This document shows positions 54,542 through 64,000 of a stretch of 64,000 bases of DNA, one piece after another (the first letter of the stretch is position 1; each line of letters starts with the position of its first letter). The notes below the pieces were generated by a model. That model did no database searches. It worked only from the letters and a program-made list of their open reading frames with translations, and was not told the origin of the DNA. The DNA comes from Paracoccaceae bacterium (GTDB lineage: Bacteria > Pseudomonadota > Alphaproteobacteria > Rhodobacterales > Rhodobacteraceae), in NCBI GenBank assembly GCA_024742405.1, contig JANSYP010000001.1, positions 1,674,001 through 1,738,000 on the forward strand, given 5' to 3'. A program made the position numbers and the translations under genes.

Positions 54542-55758
54542 TCAGGCGAATCGAACAACGCGTGGGGCGAATCTCGGCGGGGGTTGCGATGGCCGTCGCG
54601 GTGCTTTTTGCGACCCCGATCCCGGTCCCGGCGCAGGCGCCCTTTGAACCTGTCGCATATGTGAACAACCTTGTGGTCACCAATTTCGAGCTCCAGCAGC
54701 GTCAGTTGCTGCTGCAGGCGCTGCGCACGCCCGCGGTCACGCGGCAGGGCACCATGGAGCGGCTGATCGACGACAAGCTCAAGCTCGCGGCCGCCGCCGA
54801 AGCGGGCATCCTGGGCACCGAGGACGAGCTCGACACGGCGGTGGACAATTTCGCCGCGCGCGCAAATTTGAGCGGCGCGGAATTCGTCGAGGCCCTGGGC
54901 GATGCCGGCATCGACGAGCAGTCGATCCGCGACTATCTGCGTGCCCAGCTGGCCTGGAGCACGCTGATCCAGGCCCGCTTTGCCGCCCAGGCACGGGTCG
55001 GCGAGGAAGAGGTCGACCGGGCGCTGGCGCTGTCCTCGGGTCAGGGCAACGCGCGCATCCTGGTGTCCGAGATCGTCTTGCCGATGACGGCGCGGGATGC
55101 GTTGGTCAGCGAACGGCGCGCCCAGGAGTTTCAGGAGATCACGAGTTTTTCGGAGTTCGAGGCGGCCGCGCGCGAGTTCTCCATCGGCCCGACCAGCAGC
55201 GACGGCGGCAAGCTCGACTGGCTGCCGGTCAGCGCCCTGCCGTCGGCGGTGGGACCGCTCTTTCTGACCATGCGCCCCGGCGAGGTGACCGCGCCGGTCC
55301 CGCTGGAGGGCGCGATCGCGCTCTTTCAGCTGCGCCAGCTCCAGGATGTCGCGCCGCCGCCCTCGCGCAACGTGCTGATCGACTACGCGCTGTTGCGGCT
55401 GCCTGCCGGGGCGAACGCGGCCGCCGAAATCGCGCGGCTGACGCCCGAAATCGACGACTGCAACAGCTTTTTCGGACAGAATCCGAACGCTGCGCCGGGT
55501 CAGCTTGTGCGCGAATCCACGCTGCTGGCGGAGCTGCCCTCGGGCGTAGCGGCCACGGTGCGCAATCTCGACCCAGGCGAGCTTGGCGTCCTGCCCGGCG
55601 GCGGCGGCGTCGTGATGCTGTGCTCGCGGGCCGAAGCCGAACCCGATGGAGAGGCTCGCGAGGCCCTGACCCAGCAGCTCTTCGTCCAACGGCTGGAGAG
55701 CTTTTCCGACGGCTACCTTGCGGAACTGCGCACCGCCGCTGATATCCGCATCCCATGA
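54538..55758 (+). CDS. surA: Periplasmic chaperone and peptidyl-prolyl isomerase SurA
   Basis: A 406-residue exported chaperone for outer-membrane proteins. A signal peptide covers about 1-34 (VAMAVAVLFATPIPVPAQAP). The SurA_N domain begins EPVAYVNNLVVTNFELQQRQ and one parvulin domain follows with ILVSEIVLPM, FSIGPTSSDGGKLDWL and LRPGEVTAPV-like MRPGEVTAPVPLEGAIALFQ. E. coli SurA has two parvulin domains; only one clear copy is seen here, followed by a degenerate C-terminal part. It overlaps lptD and pdxA by 4 bases each. Confidence 0.9.
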   Translation: MIRRIEQRVGRISAGVAMAVAVLFATPIPVPAQAPFEPVAYVNNLVVTNFELQQRQLLLQALRTPAVTRQGTMERLIDDKLKLAAAAEAGILGTEDELDTAVDNFAARANLSGAEFVEALGDAGIDEQSIRDYLRAQLAWSTLIQARFAAQARVGEEEVDRALALSSGQGNARILVSEIVLPMTARDALVSERRAQEFQEITSFSEFEAAAREFSIGPTSSDGGKLDWLPVSALPSAVGPLFLTMRPGEVTAPVPLEGAIALFQLRQLQDVAPPPSRNVLIDYALLRLPAGANAAAEIARLTPEIDDCNSFFGQNPNAAPGQLVRESTLLAELPSGVAATVRNLDPGELGVLPGGGGVVMLCSRAEAEPDGEAREALTQQLFVQRLESFSDGYLAELRTAADIRIP

Positions 55759-56765
55759 CCGCGGCGGGCGCGGCCCCCATCGCGCTGAGCTGCGGCGAGC
55801 CGTCGGGCATCGGGCCAGAGATCGCAGCAAAGGCGCGGACGGAATTAGGGGCGTCGCTGCCGTTCTTCTTGATCGGCGATCCGCGGCATCTGCCTGCCGG
55901 GACGGCGGTTTCGGAGATCTCCGATCCCGCCCAAGCGCTGCACGTGCCGGGCGACAGGCTGCCGGTGCTGCCCCACCGCTTTCCCGACGCTGCGGCACCC
56001 GGCCGTCCGAGCCCGGCCAACGCGGCAGAGGTGATCGCGGTGATCGCGCGCGCCGTGGCTCTGGTGCAGGACGGCGCGGCCGGCGCGCTCTGCACCGCGC
56101 CGATCCACAAGAAGGCGCTGCAGGACGGTGCGGGTTTCGCCTTTCCCGGTCATACCGAGTATCTCGCCCATCTCGCCGGCGACGTGCCGGTCGTGATGAT
56201 GCTGGCCAGCGACATGCTGCGGGTGGTGCCGGCCACCATTCACATCCCGCTGGCCGACGTCCCCGCGGCGCTCACCGCTGAAGGCCTGCGCGAAACGCTC
56301 CTGATCACGATCCAGGGCCTGCAGCGCGATTTCAGCATTGCGGCACCGCGCATCGCGGTCTGCGGGCTGAACCCCCATGCCGGCGAGGGCGGCGCCATGG
56401 GCCATGAGGATGACACGCTGATCGCGCCGGTGGTGGCTGCGCTGCGGGCCGAGGGTCATGCCGTCACCGGTCCGCACTCCGCCGACACGATGTTTCACGC
56501 CGCCGCCCGCGCCCGCTATGACGCGGCGGTGGCGATGTATCACGACCAGGCGCTGATCCCGATCAAGACGCTCGATTTCGACGGCGGGGTGAATGTCACG
56601 CTGGGGCTGCCCTTTATCCGCACCTCGCCGGACCATGGCACCGCTTTTGACATCGCCGGTCGGGGCATCGCCAACCCGGCCAGTCTGATTGCCGCGCTGC
56701 GGCTGGCGGGACGCATGCAGCGGGCCCGGGCAGAGACAGGTGCGGAGGTCCGCGCGCACGCATGA
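55755..56765 (+). CDS. pdxA: 4-hydroxythreonine-4-phosphate dehydrogenase
   Basis: Makes the precursor amino ketone for pyridoxal phosphate. The 336-residue protein begins [19 protein letters not shown], has [13 protein letters not shown], the metal-binding [16 protein letters not shown], and [14 protein letters not shown]. The order surA-pdxA-rsmA is ancient in proteobacteria; there is no functional link with LPS export. It overlaps surA and rsmA by 4 bases each. Confidence 0.96.
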   Translation: MTAAGAAPIALSCGEPSGIGPEIAAKARTELGASLPFFLIGDPRHLPAGTAVSEISDPAQALHVPGDRLPVLPHRFPDAAAPGRPSPANAAEVIAVIARAVALVQDGAAGALCTAPIHKKALQDGAGFAFPGHTEYLAHLAGDVPVVMMLASDMLRVVPATIHIPLADVPAALTAEGLRETLLITIQGLQRDFSIAAPRIAVCGLNPHAGEGGAMGHEDDTLIAPVVAALRAEGHAVTGPHSADTMFHAAARARYDAAVAMYHDQALIPIKTLDFDGGVNVTLGLPFIRTSPDHGTAFDIAGRGIANPASLIAALRLAGRMQRARAETGAEVRAHA

Positions 56766-57601
56766 GCGCCATCGACAGCCTGCCGCCGCTGCGCGAGGTG
56801 ATCCGCGCCCACGGGTTGAGCGCGCGCAAGTCCCTGGGCCAGAACTTCCTGCTCGATCTGAACCTGACCGCAAAGATCGCCCGCCAGGCGGGGGATCTGA
56901 CCGGCTGCGATGTGCTGGAGATCGGCCCCGGACCGGGCGGGCTGACCCGCGGGCTTCTGGCCGAAGGCGCGCGGCGCGTGGTGGCGGTGGAGCGCGATCC
57001 CCGCTGCCTGCCGGCGCTGAACGAGATCGCGGACGCCTATCCGGGACGGTTGGCCGTGGTCGAGGGCGACGCGCTGGAGATCGACACGGCCGCGCATCTG
57101 AAGCCGCCGGTGCGGATCGTAGCCAACCTGCCCTACAATGTCGGCACGGAGCTCTTGGTGCGCTGGCTGACGCCGGAGCGCTGGCCGCCGGTCTGGCAGA
57201 GCCTGACGCTGATGTTCCAGCGCGAGGTCGCTGAACGGATCGTGGCGGCCCCGGGCAGCAAGGCCTACGGACGACTCGCGATCCTCGCCCAGTGGCGCGC
57301 CGAGGCCCGGATCGTCATGGAGCTGCCGCCGCAGGCCTTTACGCCGCCGCCGAAAGTGAGCTCCGCGGTGGTGCATATCACGGCCCTGGAAGCGCCCCGC
57401 TACCCGGCAGATCCGGCGATCCTGTCACGCGTCGTGGCCCAGGCTTTCGGGCAGCGGCGCAAGATGCTGCGGGCGTCGCTCAAGGCCCTGGCGCCCGATA
57501 TCGAAGTGCGGCTGGAGCGGTTGGGGATCGATCCCACTGATCGCGCCGAACGGCTGGGGCTGGCGCAGTTCTGCGCCCTGGCCCGCGATCTCGCGCCCTG
57601 A
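56762..57601 (+). CDS. rsmA: 16S rRNA dimethyladenosine transferase
   Basis: Dimethylates two adjacent adenosines near the 3' end of 16S rRNA. The 279-residue protein shows [20 protein letters not shown], the SAM-binding [16 protein letters not shown] and the catalytic [14 protein letters not shown]. Near the C-terminus [15 protein letters not shown] is also conserved. It is the last gene of the lptF-rsmA run and is convergent with the DUF4167 gene, 53 bases away. Confidence 0.96.
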   Translation: MSAIDSLPPLREVIRAHGLSARKSLGQNFLLDLNLTAKIARQAGDLTGCDVLEIGPGPGGLTRGLLAEGARRVVAVERDPRCLPALNEIADAYPGRLAVVEGDALEIDTAAHLKPPVRIVANLPYNVGTELLVRWLTPERWPPVWQSLTLMFQREVAERIVAAPGSKAYGRLAILAQWRAEARIVMELPPQAFTPPPKVSSAVVHITALEAPRYPADPAILSRVVAQAFGQRRKMLRASLKALAPDIEVRLERLGIDPTDRAERLGLAQFCALARDLAP

Positions 57602-57654
57602 GGCACGGCCGGTCCAGGTTCCGCTCTCCGGGATCAGGTGTTCGGAATCAGGTG

Positions 57655-58386
57655 TTATTCCGCCGCTTCGGGGCGAATAGGATCGTTGGAGCCGGGGCTG
57701 TCATTGCCACCCTCCGAACTCGGTGCATCCTTGACGACGGGATCCGGAGATGCCGCGGCATCCTGGTCGCCCTTCTGCGCAGCGTCGGCCTGCGGCGCGT
57801 CGACATTCTGGTTGTTGCGCGGCTTGCGGGGACGGCGTGGCCGGCGCGGTTTGCTCTCGGGCGTTTCCACCAGCCCAGTGTCCGAACCGGTGTCGAGATC
57901 GACGACCTCGCCCAGCCCCTCGACATTTTCCACGGGCATCGGATCGCTGATCTCGGCCTGCGGCTGCGCCGGTGGCTGTGATTGCGGCTGCGATTGCGGC
58001 TGGGGCGCGCCGGCGATGTCCTCGACGGGCGGCTGTTCCTGCTGCGGATGCTGCGATTGCGGCTGCTGGCCGCGCGTTTCATCGCGTTCGCGCTGACGGT
58101 CTCGATTCTGGGCTTCCTGCTGCTCGCGCCGAGCGTCGGCCTCGCGCTGCGCCTCGCCGAGCATCCGGGTGTAATGCTCCGAATGCTGCTGGAAGTTTTC
58201 CATCGAAACGCGATCGTTGCCCAGCTGCGCATCGCGGGCAAGCTGATTGTATTTCTCGATGATCTGCTGCGGTGTGCCGCGGACCTTGCCCTCTGGGCCT
58301 GAACTGTCGAACACACGGTTGACGATGTTGCCAACCGATCTGTTGCGGTTCGACTTGGACCGCGACCGTGACTTGGATGATCTCAT
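57655..58386 (-). CDS. DUF4167-domain protein with Gln/Pro-rich tail
   Basis: A 243-residue protein. The N-terminal 75 residues form the DUF4167 domain of alphaproteobacteria: basic MRSSKSRSRSKSNRNRSVGN, then VRGTPQQIIEKYNQLARDAQ and a helix with NFQQHSEHYTRMLGEAQRE. The rest (80-243) is low-complexity: Gln/Arg/Glu, then QSQPQSQPPAQPQ, a basic KPRRPRRPRKPRNN block and an acidic tail. RNA or ribosome association is plausible from the basic blocks but not shown. It follows prmC on the minus strand after 192 bases with nothing visible. Confidence 0.85.
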   Translation of the reverse strand: MRSSKSRSRSKSNRNRSVGNIVNRVFDSSGPEGKVRGTPQQIIEKYNQLARDAQLGNDRVSMENFQQHSEHYTRMLGEAQREADARREQQEAQNRDRQRERDETRGQQPQSQHPQQEQPPVEDIAGAPQPQSQPQSQPPAQPQAEISDPMPVENVEGLGEVVDLDTGSDTGLVETPESKPRRPRRPRKPRNNQNVDAPQADAAQKGDQDAAASPDPVVKDAPSSEGGNDSPGSNDPIRPEAAE

Positions 58387-58578
58387 GGTTACGAGTGCTA
58401 TGCCTTATGTGTATATGCCGCGGACAATGCCTGGCGGTGCGATGCACCGCATTGGACCGGATTTGTCCTGCTAGGCTGTTGCACGGTCCCTATTAAGGGA
58501 CAGTGTGCATGCAAATCGTAGAACACGGGGCGCAGGCGAAAACAAGCTTCTTTTCGACCGGAATGGCCGAATTTCCGC

Positions 58579-59427
58579 TCATTTTGCGCGCAGAGCCCCA
58601 TCGTTCGTCAGAACCGCCACACGGTCGCGACCGTCGAGGTCGGGCCGAAACGCCACCGTTGCGAAGCCCGCGCGCTGCGCGAGCTCCGTCAGAGCGGTCC
58701 GTTGCCCGGCGCCGATCTCGAAAAGCGCGCGGCCCCGCGGGGCAAGATGCGTCTTGAGCCCCGACAGAAGCAGCTTGTACGCGCCCATCCCGTCGCCGCC
58801 GGGACTCAGCGCCATCCAGGGGTCATGCTCGGCGACTTCCGGGGCGAGAGTCACGACCTCGTTGCCCGCAATATAGGGCGGGTTGGAGACCACCAGATCA
58901 AACTGTCCATGCACGCCGGACCACCAGTCGGCATGCATGAAGTCCGCCCGTGCCTCCAGACCGAGGGCGCGCGCGTTGGTCCGTGCCACATCGAGCGCGG
59001 CATGGGACAGATCTGTGCCCAGGCCCCGGGCCTCGGGCGCGGCGGCCAGCAGCGACAGCAGGATCACGCCGCTGCCTGTACCCAGATCGATGACGCTGTC
59101 GAACGGGTGCTCCAGCCCGGCATCGACGAGGGTTTCGGTCTCGGGCCGGGGGTCGAGCACATCCTGCGTGATGGCGAACCGGTGCCCGTGAAAGTCACGG
59201 TAGCCGACGATCCGGCTGACCGGCCGGCGCGCCGCACGCGCGTTGAGGGCGGCATCAAAGCGTACGGCGGCCATCCGGGGCAGTTCGTCAGGCGCCATGA
59301 GGGTCACCCGGTCGCGCGCCACGCGCAGCGCATGGGCCATCAGCGCGCGCGCATCGCCGGCCGCGTCGGGCACCCCGGCCTCGGTCAGGACGCGGGTCGC
59401 CGCACGGAGGGCCTCGGCCACGGTCAT
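58579..59427 (-). CDS. prmC: Peptide chain release factor N5-glutamine methyltransferase
   Basis: Methylates the glutamine of the GGQ motif of release factors. The 282-residue protein has the N-terminal helical domain, the SAM motif [18 protein letters not shown] and the catalytic [10 protein letters not shown]. Its start overlaps the prfA stop by 4 bases, so enzyme and substrate are translated together. Confidence 0.94.
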   Translation of the reverse strand: MTVAEALRAATRVLTEAGVPDAAGDARALMAHALRVARDRVTLMAPDELPRMAAVRFDAALNARAARRPVSRIVGYRDFHGHRFAITQDVLDPRPETETLVDAGLEHPFDSVIDLGTGSGVILLSLLAAAPEARGLGTDLSHAALDVARTNARALGLEARADFMHADWWSGVHGQFDLVVSNPPYIAGNEVVTLAPEVAEHDPWMALSPGGDGMGAYKLLLSGLKTHLAPRGRALFEIGAGQRTALTELAQRAGFATVAFRPDLDGRDRVAVLTNDGALRAK

Positions 59428-60479
59428 GCGTCCAGCTGCGCCAGCCGCGCGGCCTGGTCGTCCGCCATGAGCGCGTCGACCACCTCGTCCAGATCGCCCT
59501 GCATGACCTGATCGAGCCGGTAGAGCGTCAGCCCGATCCGGTGATCGGTCACCCGTCCCTGGGGGAAGTTGTAAGTCCTGATCCGCTCCGACCGGTCGCC
59601 GGAGCCCACCTGGCTGCGCCGGTCGGCCGCGCGCGCATCATCGGCGCGCTGGCGTTCCAGATCGTAGAGCCGCGCGCGCAACACCTGCATCGCGATGGCC
59701 CGGTTCTGGTGCTGCGATTTCTCGGAGCTGGTGACGACGATGCCCGTGGGCAGATGGGTGATCCGCACCGCGCTGTCGGTGGTGTTGACATGCTGCCCGC
59801 CTGCCCCGCTGGCACGCATGGTGTCGATGCGCAGATCCGCGGGATCGACGGCGATGTCGACCTCCTCTGCCTCGGGCAGCACGGCGACGGTCGCCGCCGA
59901 GGTATGCACCCGCCCACCGGCCTCGGTCGCCGGCACGCGCTGGACCCGGTGCACGCCGCTTTCGTACTTCAGTCGCGCGAAGACGCCCTCGCCCTTGACA
60001 TGGAGCACCGCTTCCTTGACGCCGCCGAGCTCGGTGGGCGTTTCCGATACAATCTCGCTGCGCCAGCCTCGGGCCTCGGCAAAGCGCTGGTACATCCGCA
60101 GCAGATCGCCCGCAAAGAGCGCGGCCTCGTCGCCTCCGGTGCCGGGGCGGATCTCGACCATAGCCGAGCGCGCATCGGCGGCGTCGCGCGGCAGCAGCGC
60201 GATCCGAAGTGCTGCTTCGGCCTGTTCCAGCCGGTCGCGGAGACCGGGCAGCTCGTCCTCGGCCAGGGGCCGCATCTCGGGATCGGCGAGCATCGACTCG
60301 GCATCGACGATCTCCGCCTTCAGCTCCCGCCAGAGCGCGATTTCACCCACCACGGGACGCAGTTCGGCATACTCCCGCGCCAGTTCGGCGAACCCCACGC
60401 CATCGCCGCCCTCGGCCATGCGGGCCTCGAGATATTCGAACCTTTCGGTGATCTGTTGAAGGCGGTCTGCGGGGATCAT
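59424..60479 (-). CDS. prfA: Peptide chain release factor 1
   Basis: Terminates translation at UAA and UAG. The 351-residue protein shows the PAT recognition motif (about 183-185 in [13 protein letters not shown]), which identifies RF1 rather than RF2, and GGQ at 227-229 in [15 protein letters not shown]. The ATG at 60479 gives the usual N-terminus [20 protein letters not shown]; an in-frame ATG at 60539 adds 20 atypical residues. It is followed by prmC with a 4-base overlap. Confidence 0.96.
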   Translation of the reverse strand: MIPADRLQQITERFEYLEARMAEGGDGVGFAELAREYAELRPVVGEIALWRELKAEIVDAESMLADPEMRPLAEDELPGLRDRLEQAEAALRIALLPRDAADARSAMVEIRPGTGGDEAALFAGDLLRMYQRFAEARGWRSEIVSETPTELGGVKEAVLHVKGEGVFARLKYESGVHRVQRVPATEAGGRVHTSAATVAVLPEAEEVDIAVDPADLRIDTMRASGAGGQHVNTTDSAVRITHLPTGIVVTSSEKSQHQNRAIAMQVLRARLYDLERQRADDARAADRRSQVGSGDRSERIRTYNFPQGRVTDHRIGLTLYRLDQVMQGDLDEVVDALMADDQAARLAQLDA

Positions 60480-60557
60480 GGTGGTTCTGTGGCGGTGCCC
60501 AGGGCCCGGGTCAAGGGCCGCGTGCGTGCCGGGGCCCAAGCGGCGCGGCGCGGCGGA

Positions 60558-61028
60558 CTAGCCGCCCTGCTGCCTCAGCTGCTGCATCCAGCCCTCCATC
60601 CGCGCGGCGTTCACACCCAGGTCGGACTGGCCGAACCGGGCGCGCGAAAAGGCCGCCAGCCGCGCCCCGCCCTCGGCCGGAACCGCCTTGACGGAGATGT
60701 AATCGGGAAAGCCCCAGAATGCGGAGCGCGCGATATAGGTGGTGAACCCGTCCGACACGCTCCCCGCCAGAACCCGCACCCGCGGCGTGGCGAGCACAAT
60801 CTCGTTGAACCGCTCCAACAGCTCCTGCGGCGTCATTGCAAAGACCTCGTCACTGCGACTGCCGTCTTCGGGCCTCACCAGATCGAAGTTCGGCGTCGTG
60901 GGCGGCTGCACGGTCAGCGGATCGACCTGCCAGACGGCCGGATCGCTGGGGGCCAGCCGGACATAGGCGGCAAAGCAGATCAGGGCCGCGAGGACCACGA
61001 AGACAAGACTGAGACCGACTTTGCTCAT
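60558..61028 (-). CDS. DUF1499-like membrane-anchored protein
   Basis: A 156-residue protein with one N-terminal hydrophobic segment (about 5-25, VGLSLVFVVLAALICFAAYV) and a soluble, probably periplasmic domain. The stretches FNEIVLATPRVRVLAGS and YIARSAFWGFPDYISVKAVP fit the DUF1499 family, whose function is unknown. It lies 78 bases upstream of prfA on the same strand; the 222 bases on its other side, before mazG, hold GC-rich sequence with no gene. Confidence 0.75.
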   Translation of the reverse strand: MSKVGLSLVFVVLAALICFAAYVRLAPSDPAVWQVDPLTVQPPTTPNFDLVRPEDGSRSDEVFAMTPQELLERFNEIVLATPRVRVLAGSVSDGFTTYIARSAFWGFPDYISVKAVPAEGGARLAAFSRARFGQSDLGVNAARMEGWMQQLRQQGG

Positions 61029-61250
61029 TGCAGGTACTCCCTTGGGCGCAGGCTAGACCATGCAGTCGGAGGGACAAGTCCTGTGCGGCCCGGGCGACGG
61101 GGGTGGGTCGCGGTGACGCGGGTCAGGCCGGGCGGCGTCGCATGGGCGGGTCGGCCGGGCCGCACAGGGCTGAACCGGGCTGGACAGGGGCGCGGCGGGG
61201 TGCTTGGAACGGCGCGCCCGCCCTCACACCGGCCGCCAGGAGAGAACCCC

Positions 61251-62060
61251 ATGCCGCTGCCCGCGCCAACCGACGCCGATGGTCTTGCCCGCCTGCGCGC
61301 GATCATGCGCGCGCTGCGCAACCCGGACCATGGCTGCCCCTGGGATCTGGAGCAGGACTTCGCCACAATCGCGCCCTACACGATCGAGGAAGCCTACGAG
61401 GTCGCGGACGCGATCGAGCGCCAGGCCTGGGACGAGCTGCAGAACGAACTTGGCGACCTGCTGCTCCAGACGGTCTATCACAGCCAGATGGCCGAAGAGG
61501 TCGGGCTTTTCGGGTTCGAAACCGTGGCCCACGCCGTCGCCGACAAGATGATCGACCGTCACCCCCACGTCTTCGGGGACGAAAGCCGCGACAAGAGCGC
61601 CGACCAGCAGACCGTCGACTGGGAGGCGCAAAAGGCCCGAGAGCGCGCCGCCAAGGCCAAGGGCGGGGTGCTCGACGATGTCGCGCTCGCCCTGCCCGCG
61701 CTGCTCCGCGCGGTGAAACTTCAGAAGCGGGCCGCGCGGGTGGGCTTCGACTGGCCCGACACCGGCGACGTGCTGGCGAAACTGGCCGAGGAGGCGCAAG
61801 AGCTCGTGGAGGCCCGAGACCGGCTTTCGGCGGACGAGATCGAGGACGAGCTGGGCGACATGCTTTTCGTGATGGCCAATCTCGCGCGCCATCTGGGCGT
61901 CGACCCCGAAGCCGCGCTGCGGCGCACCAATGCAAAATTCACCCGCCGGTTCCGCGCCATCGAGGCCGCACTCGCGGCCCGAGGCAAGACCCCCGACGAG
62001 AGCGACCTGGCCGAGATGGACGCGCTCTGGGACGCGGCCAAGGCGGCCGAACGGCGCTAG
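61251..62060 (+). CDS. mazG: Nucleoside triphosphate pyrophosphohydrolase MazG
   Basis: Hydrolyses nucleoside triphosphates to monophosphates and pyrophosphate; thought to clean damaged nucleotides and affect ppGpp. The 269-residue protein has two MazG domains, each with the EExxE...ExxD metal motif: IEEAYEVADAIE with ELGDLLLQTVYHSQMAEE, and AEEAQELVEARD with DELGDMLFVMANLARH. The start NPDHGCPWDLEQDFATIAPY is typical. A CCAGGAGAGA ribosome-binding sequence precedes the ATG at 61251. Confidence 0.95.
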   Translation: MPLPAPTDADGLARLRAIMRALRNPDHGCPWDLEQDFATIAPYTIEEAYEVADAIERQAWDELQNELGDLLLQTVYHSQMAEEVGLFGFETVAHAVADKMIDRHPHVFGDESRDKSADQQTVDWEAQKARERAAKAKGGVLDDVALALPALLRAVKLQKRAARVGFDWPDTGDVLAKLAEEAQELVEARDRLSADEIEDELGDMLFVMANLARHLGVDPEAALRRTNAKFTRRFRAIEAALAARGKTPDESDLAEMDALWDAAKAAERR

Positions 62061-62137
62061 GCACCGCCGCGCTTTACAGCCGCGCGCGTTGCCCGCACGG
62101 TGCGCCGGAGTGCAGCCTGTTCCGGAGGAGCCCGCCC

Positions 62138-63079
62138 ATGGCGCCGCAAAAAATCATCATCGATACCGACCCCGGCCAGGACGATGCCGTGGCGATCCTG
62201 CTGGCGCTGGCGAGCCCCGAGGAGATCGAGCTGCTGGGCATCACCACCGTGGCAGGCAACGTGCCGCTGGAGCTCACGACCAAGAACGCGCGCATCGTCT
62301 GTGAACTGGCCGGGCGGCGCGATATTGCGATCTATTCCGGCTGCGACCGGCCGCTGAAACGGCCTCTGCAAACGGCGGAGCATGTCCATGGCAAATCCGG
62401 GCTCGACGGGGCCGAACTGCCCGACCCGACCATGCCGCTGCAGGACACCCATGCGGTCGACTACATCATCCACACGCTCCGGCGCGAACCTCCGGGCACT
62501 GTCACGCTCTGCCCGCTCGGGCCGCTGACCAACATCGCCACGGCACTGACGCGCGCGCCCGACATCGCCGGAAGGATCGCGCGCATCGTACTGATGGGCG
62601 GAGCCTATTTCGAGGTCGGCAACCGAACCCCCACGGCGGAGTTCAACATCCTGACCGATCCCGACGCGGCCAAGATCGTCTTCGGCGCGGCCATCGACCT
62701 GACCGTGATGCCGCTCGACGTCACCCACAAGGCGCTGACCAGCCCCGAGCGCAACGCCGCCTTCGCCGCCATCGGCACCCCCGTGGGCAATGCGGTCGCC
62801 GGCTGGACCGGGTTTTTCGAACGCTACGACATCACCAAATACGGCAGCCCCGGCGCGCCGCTCCACGATCCGTGCGTCATCGCCTACCTGATCCGGCCCG
62901 AGCTCTTCTCGGGCCGCAAGGTCAATGTCGAGATCGAGACCGAAAGCGAGCTTTGCCTCGGGATGACCGTCGCCGACTGGTGGGGTGTGACAGACCGGAC
63001 GCCCAACGCGCTGTTTATCGGCGAGGTCGATGCACAGGGTTATTTCGATCTGCTGACGGAGCGGCTTGCCCGGCTCTGA
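62138..63079 (+). CDS. Inosine-uridine preferring nucleoside hydrolase family protein
   Basis: A 313-residue enzyme that cleaves ribonucleosides to base and ribose. The calcium-binding motif IIIDTDPGQDDAVAILLAL (6-24) is complete; the loop VLMGGAYFEVGNRTPTAEFN and the HDPCVIAYL motif carrying the second metal-site Asp are also present. Preference for purine or pyrimidine nucleosides is not clear from the sequence. GGAGGAG precedes the ATG at 62138. Confidence 0.92.
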   Translation: MAPQKIIIDTDPGQDDAVAILLALASPEEIELLGITTVAGNVPLELTTKNARIVCELAGRRDIAIYSGCDRPLKRPLQTAEHVHGKSGLDGAELPDPTMPLQDTHAVDYIIHTLRREPPGTVTLCPLGPLTNIATALTRAPDIAGRIARIVLMGGAYFEVGNRTPTAEFNILTDPDAAKIVFGAAIDLTVMPLDVTHKALTSPERNAAFAAIGTPVGNAVAGWTGFFERYDITKYGSPGAPLHDPCVIAYLIRPELFSGRKVNVEIETESELCLGMTVADWWGVTDRTPNALFIGEVDAQGYFDLLTERLARL

Positions 63080-63163
63080 GGCGCTCCAGAGTGCAACTCG
63101 TCTATCGGAGCGGTCCAAGGGGGAAACGACCCGTCGCCATGGCCGTGCCGTCGGTTGCGCGGG

Positions 63164-63745
63164 TCAGGCCCGCCCCGCCGCGGCCGAAAGGCTGATCGGG
63201 TCGATCCCGAGGCTGCCGAGCGCGGCGCTCCACTTGCCACCATTGTCGGCCGAAAAGACCAGGTCCGCACTGCTGTCGCCGATGAGCCAGCCATTGGCGC
63301 TGATCTCGTTCTCCAGTTGGCCGGGGCCCCAACCGGAATAACCCAGGGCCAGAAGGCTCGATTTCGGACCCGAGCCGTGGGCGATATCCTCCAGCACGTC
63401 GAGGGTCGCCGTCATGCCAAACCGGTCGTCGATGCGCAGCGTCGACTTGCTGGCCTTGTAGTCGGCGCTGTGCAGCACGAACCCGCGGGCATGCTCCACC
63501 GGACCGCCGAAATGGATGCGCGGCGCCTTGGCCTCGGGCGCACCGTCGATCGAGAGCTGCTGGAGCAGATCGGCGAACTTCACGTCGCGCGCCGGCTTGT
63601 TGACGATCAGGCCCATCGCGCCATCGCCGGAGTGGGCACACATGAAGACCACACTGCGATCGAACCTCGGATCGCCCATGCCCGGCATGGCGATCAACAG
63701 CTTGCCGCTGAGGTCGAGCGGCGCATCGGGTATGTCAGCAGGCAT
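63164..63745 (-). CDS. yqgE: YqgE/AlgH family protein
   Basis: A 193-residue cytoplasmic protein of the UPF0301 (YqgE/AlgH) family. Recognisable parts are SGKLLIAMPGMGDPRFDRSV, GAMGLIVNKPARDVKFADLL, FGGPVEHARGFVLHS and LGYSGWGPGQLENEI. The family function is unresolved. The ATG at 63745 (MPADIPDAPLDLSG) is favoured over one at 63865, which would overlap the divergent gene. It is convergent with the nucleoside hydrolase gene. Confidence 0.92.
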   Translation of the reverse strand: MPADIPDAPLDLSGKLLIAMPGMGDPRFDRSVVFMCAHSGDGAMGLIVNKPARDVKFADLLQQLSIDGAPEAKAPRIHFGGPVEHARGFVLHSADYKASKSTLRIDDRFGMTATLDVLEDIAHGSGPKSSLLALGYSGWGPGQLENEISANGWLIGDSSADLVFSADNGGKWSAALGSLGIDPISLSAAAGRA

Positions 63746-63858
63746 GAAACCAGAAGGCCAAAAAGCCGCCCGCGACGCAAGGAAAGACTGAGCCTGCCTC
63801 ACGGGCCATGACCGGTTTGTGACTTTTCTGAGCGCGCGCGCTGCGTCATAGACGGCGA

Positions 63859-64000
63859 ATGTCACGGATTTTGCCCCTTTCCCTTGCGGCGTCGCTGACG
63901 CTCGCGTCAGCGCTCGTACCGGCCCACGCGCAGGCGGAGCCCGGTGACGTCATCGCGCTGGATTACGTGCCCGGCTGGCAGGTGTCCGACGGTGTCGAGA
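63859..64000 (+). CDS. N-terminus of an exported protein (cut by window edge)
   Basis: The ATG at 63859 opens a frame that continues past the window end. The visible 47 residues begin with a signal peptide, MSRILPLSLAASLTLASALV, with likely cleavage after AHA (about 24), followed by AEPGDVIALDYVPGWQVSDG. The place next to yqgE and the PGW sequence suggest a DsbD-type protein-disulfide reductase N-terminal domain protein, but too little is seen to be sure. Confidence 0.5.
   Translation, partial: MSRILPLSLAASLTLASALVPAHAQAEPGDVIALDYVPGWQVSDGVE

Noticed and set aside
59541-61250. Long in-frame extension upstream of mazG
   Set aside because: It is antisense to prfA and the DUF1499 gene; MazG similarity begins only after 61251, which has its own ribosome-binding sequence.

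Overview
This window is GC-rich chromosomal DNA from an alphaproteobacterium, most likely a Rhodobacteraceae (Roseobacter-group) phototroph. The evidence is a pucBAC light-harvesting-2 operon under two perfect PpsR-type sites, two secreted proteins with the VPLPA-type C-terminal sorting signal of Rhodobacterales, a NasST-controlled nitrate assimilation operon and typical alphaproteobacterial synteny (lptFGD-surA-pdxA-rsmA, yajC-secD-secF). Genes are tightly packed and many neighbours overlap by 1 or 4 bases. No tRNA, rRNA, CRISPR array, insertion sequence or prophage was seen.

Layout. 1-3.8 kb: end of a probable P-loop ATPase, MetA-type homoserine acyltransferase, an alpha/beta hydrolase, polyphosphate kinase 2 and a TetR regulator behind a palindrome-rich junction. 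3.9-8 kb (minus): LysE-type exporter, then yajC-secD-(unknown 120-aa gene)-secF. 8.2-19.3 kb: serS, a TspO-like membrane protein, xseA, purD, a beta-hydroxyacid dehydrogenase, copA-cueR, truA and a VPLPA-CTERM protein.

19.5-33.3 kb is a complete assimilatory nitrate module: nasT-nasS (regulator and cytoplasmic sensor), a leader with an ANTAR-type hexaloop hairpin and a long intrinsic terminator, the nitrate ABC transporter (nrtA, nrtB and a fused double ATPase), nirB, nirD, nasA, a TrpD2-like gene and a cysG whose methyltransferase half is degenerate. Uptake, two-step reduction to ammonium and siroheme supply are thus encoded together, with NasS/NasT likely controlling read-through of the leader.

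33.4-39.2 kb is accessory: an outer-membrane barrel, a DUF2165 protein, a HAD hydrolase, MerR and AraC regulators, a 2-oxoglutarate/Fe(II)-type oxygenase and a TfoX C-terminal-like protein. 39.2-42.6 kb is the minus-strand pucB-pucA-pucC operon. Its last gene, overlapping pucC by 4 bases, encodes a protein of unknown function with seven full 25-residue repeats plus a partial eighth (core MA[ND]WPIPLLSKRKP). LH2 alpha has Phe44-Leu45 where B800-850 complexes have Tyr-Tyr or Tyr-Trp, predicting a blue-shifted antenna, and has a long periplasmic tail. The tandem-repeat protein is the best candidate here for an undescribed system.

42.6-48.5 kb: ndk, an ABC-F ATPase, a MarC protein, a retropepsin-like protease, two secreted surface-type proteins and holC. 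48.5-57.6 kb: pepA, then lptF-lptG-lptD-surA-pdxA-rsmA, each pair overlapping by 4 bases. 57.6-64 kb: DUF4167 protein, prfA-prmC, DUF1499 protein, mazG, a nucleoside hydrolase, yqgE and the start of a secreted protein that runs off the window.
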